64,000 nt of DNA from Spirosoma sp. SC4-14 (GTDB lineage Bacteria > Bacteroidota > Bacteroidia > Cytophagales > Spirosomataceae): the NCBI RefSeq assembly GCF_037201965.1, contig NZ_CP147518.1, positions 6,193,001 to 6,257,000 of the forward strand. The letters are read 5' to 3'. The translations under genes were made by a program, and so were the position numbers. Of this stretch, positions 27,572 to 35,781 are shown one piece after another; the first letter of the stretch is position 1; each line of letters opens with the position of its first letter. The notes under the pieces were generated by a model, which saw nothing but the letters and a program-made list of their open reading frames with translations, ran no database searches and was not told the DNA's origin.

Positions 27572-28363
27572 ATGCTAAGAAATATGCAGAGTAAATTCCT
27601 TCCGGTAGGGCTTATGCTGGCGATTGTACTAACCGCAGGCATTGGAACGGCTAGTCTGGGACAGAGTAAGAAAAGTAAAAAAGAAAAAGGGTACGTACAA
27701 ATCTTCGATGGCAAAACCCTCAAAGGCTGGGATGGCGATCCAACATACTGGAAAGTTGAAGACGGCTGCCTGACGGGTGAAATAACACCATCAACACTAC
27801 TCAAAACCAATAATTTCATTATCTGGCAAGGCGGTGAACCGGGCGATTTCGAGCTGAAAGGCGAGTTTAAAATTACAGAAACGGGTAACTCAGGCATCAA
27901 TTATCGGAGCGACCAACTGACCGATATACCCCATGCGCTGAGAGGGTATCAGGCCGACATCGACGGAAAAAATAACTACACAGGCCAGAACTACGAAGAA
28001 CGGAAACGGACAACCCTGGCCTACCGTGGTCAGAAAACGGTTATCGAACCCTATACCGGGGAAAATACACCAGAAGCCATACGGGCCAAAGTAAGCCGGA
28101 ATGCCTGGACGGGTATGAAAGTAGTAGGTTCGCTGGGTAGTTCCGATTCGTTGAAAACCCTCATCAAGCCCGGCGACTGGAATACGTTCCACCTCGTTAT
28201 CAAAGGCAATCATTTACAGCACTATATCAATGATGTACTGATGAGCGATGTGACGGACGACGATACCGTAAACGGAAAAGCAAAGGGTCTGCTTGGCGTA
28301 CAGGTACACGTTGGCCCGCCCATGAAAGTGCAATATCGGAATTTGATGTTAAAGCAAATGTAA
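27572..28363 (+). CDS. DUF1080 (3-keto-disaccharide hydrolase-type) exported protein
   Basis: A 263-residue protein with a signal peptide (hydrophobic to about residue 30; a later ATG at 27584 is also usable) and one LamG-like beta-sandwich domain of PF06439. The opening GYVQIFDGKTLKGWDGDPTYWKVEDGCLTGE is the family signature, and later DFELKGEFKI, GNSGINYRS and GDWNTFHLVIKGN strands follow. Pfam now calls this family 3-keto-disaccharide hydrolase, after enzymes that cleave glycosides whose sugar carries a 3-keto group, without a classical glycoside hydrolase mechanism. Its position right after a dehydrogenase and upstream of a Gfo/Idh oxidoreductase and a TIM-barrel isomerase supports such a pathway here. 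The exact substrate is inference. Confidence 0.85.
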   Translation: MLRNMQSKFLPVGLMLAIVLTAGIGTASLGQSKKSKKEKGYVQIFDGKTLKGWDGDPTYWKVEDGCLTGEITPSTLLKTNNFIIWQGGEPGDFELKGEFKITETGNSGINYRSDQLTDIPHALRGYQADIDGKNNYTGQNYEERKRTTLAYRGQKTVIEPYTGENTPEAIRAKVSRNAWTGMKVVGSLGSSDSLKTLIKPGDWNTFHLVIKGNHLQHYINDVLMSDVTDDDTVNGKAKGLLGVQVHVGPPMKVQYRNLMLKQM

Positions 28364-28365
28364 TC

Positions 28366-28467
28366 TTCGGTTTACGGTATTCAGTTTATGGTGGCTCCGC
28401 CTATCAGCATACATCCTACTAAAGCAGCGATACCGTAAACCGAAACCGTAAACCACAAACCGAATTC
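28366..28467. repeat. Family A intergenic inverted repeat, copy 3 (reversed)
   Basis: The left side holds TTCGGTTTACGGTATTCAG and the right side ATACCGTAAACCGAAACCG, so the arms are the family A words with some mismatches and an extra repeat unit on the right. The loop core GCATACATCCTACTAAAGC (28407-28425), read on the minus strand, matches the loop cores of copies 1 and 2, so this copy is inserted in the opposite orientation. It separates the DUF1080 and DUF4432 genes. Confidence 0.7.
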
Positions 28468-28471
28468 CCCC

Positions 28472-29533
28472 TTGACATTACCTCCCTGGCATAATAAAGT
28501 ATCGAATACCGCTCAGATCGGTGGCATCGAAACCTCTGTTCTGGACAATGGTTCCGGTCGGGGAACCCGCATTGCCTGGATCAACACAGGCACCGGACTC
28601 CGCTATAAAGTTGTTCTTGATCGGGCTATGGATATTGCCGACGCTTTTTATAATCAGCACAGCCTGGCCTGGCTGAGTCATGTTGGCATCACTCCTCCCG
28701 AGCCCTTTTCAGATCAGGGAATCGATTGGTTACGAACCTTTACGGGTGGTTTACTCACCACCTGCGGACTCACTCATGTAGGCGGTCCCGAGCAGGATGC
28801 CTATGGAAGCCGTGGCCTGCATGGGCACATCAGCCACACCCCCGCCGAAATTGAGTCCATTGTTCAGCCTGACCCAGCCAGGGGTTTGCTGGACATGAGT
28901 ATTACGGGGCGCATGAAAGAAACACGTGTATTTGGGCCAAGTCTGGAGTTAAGGCGTACCATTTCCGGAACACTCGGCCAGGCAACGATCCGAATCCACG
29001 ACGAAGTGATTAACCGGGCTAATACGCCTGCCCCGCATATGCTGCTCTATCATTTCAACTTCGGCTGGCCACTAGTCGACGAAGGCACCGATATACTCTG
29101 GCAGGGCAGTTGGCAAACCCGCGAAGGCGGACTGAATGGGGAGACGTTTCGGGAGGGTAACCACTTCCGCAAATGCCCAGCCCCGCAGGAAAGCCACAAC
29201 GGAACGGGCGAAGCCGTTGCCTTTATCGACATCCGGCCCGACGAATCGGGCTTATGTAGCACTGGCTTATACAATGACAATCTGAAATTGGCATTGGCAT
29301 TACGCTTTCCCAAAAATCAATTACCCTGGCTAACCAACTGGCAGCATTGGGGCAAAGGCGAGTATGTTACCGGTATCGAACCCGGAACGCATCCACCTAT
29401 CGGACAAGCCCAGGCTCGCGAACAGGGAAGCCTGTTGCGTATCGAACCAGGACAAAGCCGGACCTATGATCTCGAACTTGAAGTCCTGACCGACAGCACC
29501 CTCATTCATGAATTTGTAAGCAAGTACATATAA
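28472..29533 (+). CDS. DUF4432 aldose-1-epimerase-like protein
   Basis: A 353-residue cytosolic protein without a signal. It matches the DUF4432 family, a branch of the galactose-mutarotase beta-supersandwich: NGSGRGTRIAWINTGTGLRYKVVLDRAMDIAD, GGLLTTCGLTHVGGPE, YGSRGLHGHISHTPAEI and PHMLLYHFNFGWPLVDEG are the conserved blocks. The family has no firmly known reaction; the fold points to sugar epimerisation or lactone handling. The start is TTG at 28472, chosen because the conserved region begins about 12 residues later and no ATG lies between. It lies 20 bp before the cupin gene, so the two are tightly coupled. It probably acts on the sugar imported by the ABC system. Confidence 0.8.
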   Translation: MTLPPWHNKVSNTAQIGGIETSVLDNGSGRGTRIAWINTGTGLRYKVVLDRAMDIADAFYNQHSLAWLSHVGITPPEPFSDQGIDWLRTFTGGLLTTCGLTHVGGPEQDAYGSRGLHGHISHTPAEIESIVQPDPARGLLDMSITGRMKETRVFGPSLELRRTISGTLGQATIRIHDEVINRANTPAPHMLLYHFNFGWPLVDEGTDILWQGSWQTREGGLNGETFREGNHFRKCPAPQESHNGTGEAVAFIDIRPDESGLCSTGLYNDNLKLALALRFPKNQLPWLTNWQHWGKGEYVTGIEPGTHPPIGQAQAREQGSLLRIEPGQSRTYDLELEVLTDSTLIHEFVSKYI

Positions 29534-29553
29534 GTCGAGTAACAATACCCCTT

Positions 29554-30789
29554 ATGGAAACAACCGAAAAAGTAAGCGTAGCAGCAAAAGCATTAGAGCA
29601 GGGGCAAGGAATTTTACGGCTTACGCCAACCTGGGTTCCCCGGTCATTTTGTGTACCCGGCCGCCGGATCAAACTTCACCCCGATGATTACTACGTACTG
29701 GGTGGCGAACGTGGCGGAATCGACGAGCGTTGGTTTTCATCGACAACTCCGGCAAAAAACGGGCCGCTAACGGGCGAAAATGAAGGGTTAAGCCATATTG
29801 TTTTTCAGGATGAAGATGGTCAGGAAGTTCAGTTTCTGCTAAAAGATGCAGTCGATGAACTAAAAGGCGAACTGATTGGCGACCGGTTATGGAACGAATA
29901 TGGTGCCTGGCCGATGTATTCCAAGTTTTTCGACAATATGGGGCCCCTACCCCACCACCTGCACCACAACGACGAACAGGCTGCGTTGATTGGTCAGTTG
30001 GGCAAACCCGAAGCCTATTATTTCCCGCCACAGGTCAATAACCATGGTGGCGATTTCCCCTATACGTTCTTCGGTATTGCTCCCGGCACCAGCAAAGAGC
30101 AAATTAAAGAATGCCTCAAAAACTTCACGAAAGGCGATAACAAAATCACAAATTACTCGTCGGCCTACCGGCTTGAGCCGGGCACCGGCTGGGACGTTCC
30201 GCCCGGACTTCTGCACGCGCCGGGTAGCATGTGTACCTACGAACCGCAGAAAGCATCGGACGTGTTTGCCATGTATCAATCGCTGGTGAACGAAGCCATT
30301 ATTCCAGAAGAATTGCTCTGGAATGGTACGCCCAAAGATCGCATCGGCGATTATGATCAGTTGATGGAAGCCATCGACTGGGACCTGAACGTCGATCCGC
30401 AAATGATGGCCAACCGGTTCATGCGTCCCAAACCCGTTCGGGACGAAGCAGAAATGAAAGCCGAAGGCTACAGCGAAGTATGGGTTTGCTACAAATCGGA
30501 GGCTTTTAGCGCCAAAGAGTTAACGGTATTCCCCGGCCAGACGGTTACCATCAAAGACAATGCTGCCTATGGACTGATCATGATGCAGGGACACGGCAAA
30601 ATGGGCGTTTGGGACATCGAAACACCAACCATGATCCGCTACGGTCAATTAACGAACGATGAGTTTTTCGTAAGTGAAAAAGCGGCTATGGAAGGCGTCA
30701 CGATTGTTAACCACTCGACCACCGACCCTATTGTCATGCTCAAACACTTCGGTCCAAACAACCCTGATCTGGATCTGACTAGTTTGTAA
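29554..30789 (+). CDS. Cupin, phosphomannose-isomerase-like protein
   Basis: A 411-residue soluble protein with two cupin-like halves. The first half holds PHHLHHNDEQA (133-143) followed by GKPEAYYF, which parallels the zinc-binding histidine and glutamate segment of type I phosphomannose isomerases. Further on, GWDVPPGLLHAPGS supplies another histidine of the same site. The second half (about 310-400) is a plain cupin barrel. I therefore infer a metal-dependent aldose-ketose isomerase or a related sugar-binding enzyme, but overall similarity to known isomerases is limited, so the substrate is not assigned. It sits 20 bp after the DUF4432 gene and before a family A repeat. No signal peptide is seen, so it acts in the cytosol. 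Confidence 0.65.
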   Translation: METTEKVSVAAKALEQGQGILRLTPTWVPRSFCVPGRRIKLHPDDYYVLGGERGGIDERWFSSTTPAKNGPLTGENEGLSHIVFQDEDGQEVQFLLKDAVDELKGELIGDRLWNEYGAWPMYSKFFDNMGPLPHHLHHNDEQAALIGQLGKPEAYYFPPQVNNHGGDFPYTFFGIAPGTSKEQIKECLKNFTKGDNKITNYSSAYRLEPGTGWDVPPGLLHAPGSMCTYEPQKASDVFAMYQSLVNEAIIPEELLWNGTPKDRIGDYDQLMEAIDWDLNVDPQMMANRFMRPKPVRDEAEMKAEGYSEVWVCYKSEAFSAKELTVFPGQTVTIKDNAAYGLIMMQGHGKMGVWDIETPTMIRYGQLTNDEFFVSEKAAMEGVTIVNHSTTDPIVMLKHFGPNNPDLDLTSL

Positions 30790-30790
30790 A

Positions 30791-30875
30791 GTTTACGGTA
30801 TTCGGTTTACGGTTGCCCTGCTTTAGAAGGACATAGCCCAATAAGCAGCGCAACCATAAACCGAATACCGTAAAC
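30791..30875. repeat. Family A intergenic inverted repeat, copy 2
   Basis: The 26-bp arms at 30791-30816 and 30850-30875 are complementary with a single mismatch. The 33-nt loop has the same length as in copy 1, holds an inner CTGCTT/AAGCAG stem, and its core GCTTTAGAAGGACATAGC (30820-30837) matches the other copies. It lies between the cupin and TIM-barrel genes. It is the most intact copy in the window. Confidence 0.8.
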
Positions 30876-30902
30876 ACTCAACCTTTAAACCATAACCTGT
30901 CC

Positions 30903-31937
30903 ATGAACGAAAATAATTATCCTAAGCTCCACAACGCAATGTGGCCTGGCGTTGTCGGAAAAGGCCCCGATTCTGAGCCTGTAATTGGTTTCGACACCAT
31001 GCTCGAACTAACGGCTGCTGCCGAAGTAGACGGTGTCAAATTTGATGGTGTCGATCTGGCCCTATTCGAACACCTCGACATCAATATGTCGGACGACGAT
31101 ATCAAAAGGCTGGCCGATAAAGTAAGCAGCTACGACCTCAAAATCGGCTCACTGGTTGCGCCAATCTGGGGTGGCCCCGCAATGGGCACCCGTGAGCAGC
31201 GTACGCAGTTTGTTGAAATGGTGCGCAAATCCTGCTCCATCGGTCAGAAACTAAAAGAAATCGGGATTCGGCCAAGTGGTGTTGTTCGAATCGACTCAGC
31301 CTCCTCTCCACACGATTGGGCCGTTGATCCGGTGGGCAACTCCAAACTAATTGTTCAGACTTTTCAGGAGGCCTGCGACGTTGCTGCCGACTATGGGGAA
31401 AAGCTGGCCGCTGAAGGCGAAATCTGCTGGGGAGGTATGCATAGCTGGAAAACAATGGTCGATACGCTGGTTGCCGTAGACCGGCCCAATATGGGTTTCC
31501 AGGCCGATATGGCACATACGCTGCTCTATCTGTTGGGCTACAATAGCCCGGAAGACCGGATTCTCCCCCCCGATTTTGACTGGAGCGATCGCAAAACGCT
31601 GAACGAAGCCCTGAAAGCCGTTACCAAAGCGCTTCGCCCCTGGACTATCGACTTCCATGTTGCGCAAAACGATGGAACCGTATTTGGATCAGGCTCACAC
31701 GACAAAACCGGTCGCCACTGTCAGGCACTAGACCCTAATGGAAAGCTCGACGTTGCTCATGATGCAGGCTACTGGCTGCGCGACGAAAACGGTCAGCTCA
31801 CCAAAGCCTTCCGACATATCTGCTGGGATGGCTGTATGTTCCCTAACGAAGTGATGACTCGCCCCCAAACCTGGAACGACATTCTGGCCACAATGATCAA
31901 AGTCCGCCAACTGCACGGCTGGTACGAAGCAGAATAA
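30903..31937 (+). CDS. TIM-barrel sugar isomerase/epimerase (xylose isomerase-like)
   Basis: A 344-residue cytosolic protein of the AP endonuclease 2/xylose-isomerase-like TIM-barrel family (as in IolE, IolI, hydroxypyruvate isomerase). Barrel strands end in [37 protein letters not shown] (acid candidates E171 and E173), [13 protein letters not shown] (D202, H205), [11 protein letters not shown] (D250, H252) and [13 protein letters not shown] (H305, D309), which would form the divalent metal site. Members isomerise or epimerise sugars, inosose or keto-sugars. Together with DUF1080 and the Gfo/Idh gene it recalls 3-keto-glycoside processing loci. The precise reaction is not known. A GC-rich stem-loop follows before the next gene. 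Confidence 0.85.
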   Translation: MNENNYPKLHNAMWPGVVGKGPDSEPVIGFDTMLELTAAAEVDGVKFDGVDLALFEHLDINMSDDDIKRLADKVSSYDLKIGSLVAPIWGGPAMGTREQRTQFVEMVRKSCSIGQKLKEIGIRPSGVVRIDSASSPHDWAVDPVGNSKLIVQTFQEACDVAADYGEKLAAEGEICWGGMHSWKTMVDTLVAVDRPNMGFQADMAHTLLYLLGYNSPEDRILPPDFDWSDRKTLNEALKAVTKALRPWTIDFHVAQNDGTVFGSGSHDKTGRHCQALDPNGKLDVAHDAGYWLRDENGQLTKAFRHICWDGCMFPNEVMTRPQTWNDILATMIKVRQLHGWYEAE

Positions 31938-31942
31938 AAAAA

Positions 31943-31966
31943 GCCCCCTAGCCCCCAAAGGGGGCC
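31943..31966 (+). repeat. CCCCCTAGCCCCC/GGGGG intergenic stem-loop
   Basis: Just after the TIM-barrel stop, GCCCCCTAGCCCCCAAAGG begins a stem in which CCCCC (31952-31956) pairs with GGGGG (31960-31964) around AAA, with outer CCCCC (31944-31948) as an alternative partner. An A run precedes it and AATCTTTT follows. Motifs of this kind recur between genes in many Bacteroidota; it may be a weak bidirectional terminator. Confidence 0.6.
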
Positions 31967-31980
31967 AATCTTTTAAAGAA

Positions 31981-33138
31981 ATGGCAAACAAAAAAGAAAT
32001 ACGAATTGGCTTAATTGGTACCGGTTTTATGGGCCGGACACATTCGAACGGGTATAACCGTGTACCCAACTTTTTTCCTGACTTAGCCTATACCCCCGTT
32101 TTAAAGGCCGTTTGCTCACGAAACCCCGATAAAGTAAAGGCCTTCGCTGAACAGTGGGGTTACGAATCGACCGAAACAGACTGGAAAGCCATAATTGCCC
32201 GCGACGATATCGATGCTGTCGATATTTGCACCCCAAACGATTCGCATGCCGAAATAGCGATTGCAGCCGCTAAAGCCGGGAAAATGATTCTTTGCGAAAA
32301 ACCGCTTGCACGCACAGTTGCCGAAGGCCAGCAAATGCTCGATGCAGTTACGGAAGCCGGTGTGAATACAACAGTCTGGTACAACTATCGTCGGCTTCCG
32401 GCCGTTACGTTGGCCAAACAAATCGTCGATTCAGGTAAACTAGGCAAGATTTTTCACTACCGGGCCAACTTCCTGCAAGACTGGACCATTAGTGCCGATG
32501 TGCCGCAGGGCGGGGCTGGCACCTGGCGTATGGATGTCGAAGCGGCTGGTTCGGGCGTAACGGGCGATTTGCTGGCGCACTGCATCGATACCGCTATGTG
32601 GATCAATGGCGGCATAACCGACGTGTCGGCCGTTACTGAAACCTTCGTGAAAGAACGCTTTCACCAACTAAAAGGTAAAGTTGAACCCGTTGGCATCGAC
32701 GATGCCTGTATCTTCCATTGCCATTTCGACAATGGTTCGCTGGGATTGTTTGAATCGACCCGCTATGCCCGTGGGCACAAAGCATTATACACCTTCGAAA
32801 TTAATGGCGAACACGCATCCATTCGCTGGGATTTGCATGACCTGAACCGGCTCGAATATTTCGATCACCGCGACGAAGGCATTGTTCGGGGCTGGCGGTC
32901 GATTCACGTCACCGATGGCGATCAGCCTTATATGGACAAATGGTGGGTTCCGGGTCTGGGTATCGGCTATGAGCACAGTTTCGTTCATCAGGTTGCCGAT
33001 TTCCTTAAAAGTCTGGAAACCGGCGAACCCTGTGGCCCTACTTTCAAAGACGCCCTGGAAACCCAGAAAGTTTGTGAAGCCGTTCTTGAATCGGCAGCCG
33101 CCAAAGCCTGGAAAGACACTGGCGTGCAGTGGAGCTAA
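31981..33138 (+). CDS. Gfo/Idh/MocA-family NAD(P)-dependent sugar oxidoreductase
   Basis: A 385-residue cytosolic enzyme. The N-terminal Rossmann fold has the GTGFMG dinucleotide motif (13-18) and the family hallmark [11 protein letters not shown] near residue 105, whose lysine is catalytic in relatives. The C-terminal alpha/beta substrate domain includes [17 protein letters not shown], where D and H supply the usual acid-base pair. Gfo/Idh/MocA enzymes oxidise or reduce hydroxyls on sugars, inositols or glycosides, often at C3. In this block it could reduce an imported 3-keto sugar or oxidise its substrate further. It comes directly before the ABC importer genes, after a long low-complexity stem-loop. 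Confidence 0.93.
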   Translation: MANKKEIRIGLIGTGFMGRTHSNGYNRVPNFFPDLAYTPVLKAVCSRNPDKVKAFAEQWGYESTETDWKAIIARDDIDAVDICTPNDSHAEIAIAAAKAGKMILCEKPLARTVAEGQQMLDAVTEAGVNTTVWYNYRRLPAVTLAKQIVDSGKLGKIFHYRANFLQDWTISADVPQGGAGTWRMDVEAAGSGVTGDLLAHCIDTAMWINGGITDVSAVTETFVKERFHQLKGKVEPVGIDDACIFHCHFDNGSLGLFESTRYARGHKALYTFEINGEHASIRWDLHDLNRLEYFDHRDEGIVRGWRSIHVTDGDQPYMDKWWVPGLGIGYEHSFVHQVADFLKSLETGEPCGPTFKDALETQKVCEAVLESAAAKAWKDTGVQWS

Positions 33139-33143
33139 TTGTT

Positions 33144-33256
33144 AAAGAGCGAAAGAGTGAAAGAGCGAAAGAGTGAATTAGACGCAGATGCAGTCCGATT
33201 TCACTCTTTCATTCTTTCACTCTTTCATTCTTTCGCTCTTTCATTCATTTACTCGT
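33144..33256. repeat. Family B inverted repeat, copy 1 (tandem 8-mers)
   Basis: The left arm is four tandem 8-mers of the form AAAGAGYG (33144-33175). The right arm (from 33200) is about seven 8-mers of the form TTTCAYTC or TTTCGCTC, complementary to the left. The loop contains AGATGCAGT (33186-33194), also present in copy 3 at 49563-49571. It sits between the Gfo/Idh and ABC ATPase genes. The unequal number of units shows repeat expansion on one side. Confidence 0.8.
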
Positions 33257-33263
33257 TAATACA

Positions 33264-34754
33264 ATGCAGGATTACATTCTTCAGGTACGTGGTTTGACCA
33301 AAACCTTTGCGGGCGTAACGGCACTGAACAATGTGCAGCTATCGGTTCGGAAAGGCGAAGTCCATGCATTAATGGGTGAGAACGGGGCAGGCAAATCGAC
33401 GTTCATGAAGATTCTGATCGGTTTACTCAAACCTGATTCGGGAGAGATTCTGTTCGAAGGCCAGCCACTGCACGTCAAAGGGGTTAGTGAAGCCCTCCGC
33501 AAAGGCATTTCGATGATTCATCAGGAAATTCTGATGGTTCCGGAACTAACTGTTGCACAAAACATTTTTCTGGGCCGCGAGCTAACCCATCGGTTTCCGG
33601 GTTGGCTGAATGACCGGACAATTTGCCAGAAAGCTGAAGAAATTCTGGCCCTGATCGGTGTTCACATCGATGTTCGAACGCCGATGAAATACCTGAGTGT
33701 GGCCGAAATGCAGATGGTTGAAATTGCCAAAGCCATTTCGAACGACGCTCGGGTAATTATTATGGACGAGCCTACATCGGCCATCTCTGATAAAGAAGTA
33801 ACGACCCTATTTTCGATCATTAAAGACCTGACTCGCAAAGGCGTTGCCATTATTTATATCTCGCATAAAATGGATGAGATTTTCTCCATTGCCGATACCA
33901 TAACGGTTTTGCGGGACGGAAAATACATTGCTACCAATCCGGCATCGAGCATCAACACCAATCAGTTGATCGCCCTGATGGTAGGCCGACAAATCGACAA
34001 CCTCTTCCCAGACACCGATGCCCAGAAAGGCGACGAACTTTTGGCAGTTCGCCATCTTAGCCGTAGCGGGGCATTTACTGATATCAACTTTACGGTTCGG
34101 GCCGGCGAAGTGCTGGGGCTTGGGGGGCTGATGGGCGCTGGCCGTACCGAAGTAGCCCGCGCTATTTTTGGTCTGGACCCTATCGACAATGGTGAAATTT
34201 ACGTAAAAGGCAGGCCCATACGGATTAAATCACCACAGGATGCCATCGGGCATGGAATTGGCTACGTCAGCGAAGATCGTAAAGGACTGGGATTTATTCC
34301 GCAGCTATCGGTTAAAGAAAACATTACCCTGGCGAGTTTGACCAGCTATGCGAAAGGCCCTTTTATTCAGGATGGTCACGAAACCACCGCAGCCGTTCAG
34401 ATGGTTGAAACCCTGCAAATCAAAACAGCCGGTGTCGACCAGAAAATAGCTAACCTTAGCGGTGGTAATCAGCAGAAAGTAGTGATTGGCAAGGTACTGC
34501 TTTCATCACCGGATATTGTCATTCTCGACGAGCCTACCCGCGGCATCGACATTGGGGCCAAATTTGAAATCTATAAACTCATTCGCCAACTAACAGACAA
34601 CGGAATAGCTATTGTCCTGATTTCGTCGGAACTCCCGGAATTAGTAGGAATGAGCGATCGGGTGCTTGTTCTGTCGGAAGGCAAACAAACGGCTTTGCTA
34701 TCGAAAGAAGAAGCCAGTCAGGAAACCATTATGACCTATGCCATGCCGCAATAA
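33264..34754 (+). CDS. Sugar ABC importer ATP-binding protein (RbsA-like)
   Basis: A 496-residue ATPase with the tandem arrangement of the carbohydrate-uptake-2 (CUT2) family. Domain 1 has Walker A GENGAGKST (about 39-47), a signature LSVAEMQMVEIAKA and Walker B VIIMDEPTSAI. Domain 2 has a degenerate Walker A (GLMGAGRTEVARAIFG), an intact LSGGNQQKV signature and VILDEPTRGIDIGAK. It energises uptake of a monosaccharide, as RbsA does for ribose, XylG for xylose or IatA for inositol. It lies 18 bp before the permease gene, and the three ABC genes form a tight unit. The sugar class is not predicted from the ATPase. Confidence 0.95.
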   Translation: MQDYILQVRGLTKTFAGVTALNNVQLSVRKGEVHALMGENGAGKSTFMKILIGLLKPDSGEILFEGQPLHVKGVSEALRKGISMIHQEILMVPELTVAQNIFLGRELTHRFPGWLNDRTICQKAEEILALIGVHIDVRTPMKYLSVAEMQMVEIAKAISNDARVIIMDEPTSAISDKEVTTLFSIIKDLTRKGVAIIYISHKMDEIFSIADTITVLRDGKYIATNPASSINTNQLIALMVGRQIDNLFPDTDAQKGDELLAVRHLSRSGAFTDINFTVRAGEVLGLGGLMGAGRTEVARAIFGLDPIDNGEIYVKGRPIRIKSPQDAIGHGIGYVSEDRKGLGFIPQLSVKENITLASLTSYAKGPFIQDGHETTAAVQMVETLQIKTAGVDQKIANLSGGNQQKVVIGKVLLSSPDIVILDEPTRGIDIGAKFEIYKLIRQLTDNGIAIVLISSELPELVGMSDRVLVLSEGKQTALLSKEEASQETIMTYAMPQ

Positions 34755-34772
34755 CTTGTCTTAACAGCCTGC

Positions 34773-35759
34773 ATGAAAAACGTACTTACCAGCTATTTCA
34801 ATCAGAGCAAAGGTACCGTCCGGGTTCCGAAGCGGGGCATTGGCCAATATGGAATTTTTATTGCATTCATTGTCCTGTGCGTTCTATTAGCTATTGTAAC
34901 ACCAAAATTTCTGACCGTTTCGAATCTGACCAACATCGTAACGCAGGTATCTATCAATGCCCTGCTGGCGTTTGGCGTTACGTTTGTCATTATCACGGGC
35001 GGTATTGATCTATCCATTGGCTCAATGGTTGCCGTTACGGGTGTTGTTGCGGCCTTGTTTGCTCATCCCGATAGCTATCCGGTTATTGTACCGGTGCTGG
35101 CGGGTTTACTGGCAGGGCTGGCGCTGGGTGCTCTCAATGGATTTGTGATTACGCGAACTAAAGTACCTCCCTTCATTGTCACCCTCGGAACCATGACCAT
35201 CGGTCGGGGTCTGGCGCTAATCCTCAGCAAAGGCCGTCCTATTTCGAACCTGTCCGACTCATTCAATTTTATTGGTGGCGGCCAGGTTCTGGGTATTCCT
35301 TCTCCAATCATTATTCTCATTATTGCTTTTATAGGCTGCTCCGTTCTGTTGAAAAAGACCGTTATGGGACGATATATGTATGCTGTTGGTGGCAACGAAC
35401 AGGCTGCCGAAGCCTCGGGCATTCAACTGAACAAAGTAAAAATGATGGTTTATACGCTTTGCGGAGGGTTAGCTGCTCTGGCCGGTATTCTACTGACCTC
35501 CCGCATCACAACGGGGCAACCCAATGCAGGTATTGGTTTCGAACTCGACGCCATTGCTGCAGCCATCATCGGCGGCACCAGCACATCCGGTGGCACGGGC
35601 ACTATTACCGGCACACTCATCGGCGCTCTGTTGATTGGTGTAATTAGTAATGGCCTCGATCTGCTCAACGTAACGTCCTACTACCAGCAGGTTGTTATGG
35701 GCGTGATCATTATTGGTGCCGTGGTGCTTGACAGCCTGAGCCAAACAAACAAACGATAA
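34773..35759 (+). CDS. Sugar ABC importer permease (RbsC-like)
   Basis: A 328-residue membrane protein with about nine or ten helices, of the branched-chain/CUT2 permease family. Conserved features include the first long helix (YGIFIAFIVLCVLLAIVTPKF), GVTFVIITGGIDLSIGSMVA, and the late loop DAIAAAIIGGTSTSGGTGTI, which contacts the ATPase. It would form the homodimeric inner-membrane channel with the adjacent ATPase, fed by the lipoprotein encoded 22 bp downstream. Complete CUT2 importers are less common in Bacteroidota than SusC/SusD plus proton symporters, which makes this pairing notable. Confidence 0.95.
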   Translation: MKNVLTSYFNQSKGTVRVPKRGIGQYGIFIAFIVLCVLLAIVTPKFLTVSNLTNIVTQVSINALLAFGVTFVIITGGIDLSIGSMVAVTGVVAALFAHPDSYPVIVPVLAGLLAGLALGALNGFVITRTKVPPFIVTLGTMTIGRGLALILSKGRPISNLSDSFNFIGGGQVLGIPSPIIILIIAFIGCSVLLKKTVMGRYMYAVGGNEQAAEASGIQLNKVKMMVYTLCGGLAALAGILLTSRITTGQPNAGIGFELDAIAAAIIGGTSTSGGTGTITGTLIGALLIGVISNGLDLLNVTSYYQQVVMGVIIIGAVVLDSLSQTNKR

Positions 35760-35781
35760 CTAACCCACTCATTTTCTATAA

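Noticed and set aside
33144-33256. Possible CRISPR-like or microsatellite array
   Set aside because: The units are 8-bp tandem words arranged as two complementary arms around a loop, with no spacers; it is an inverted repeat, not CRISPR.
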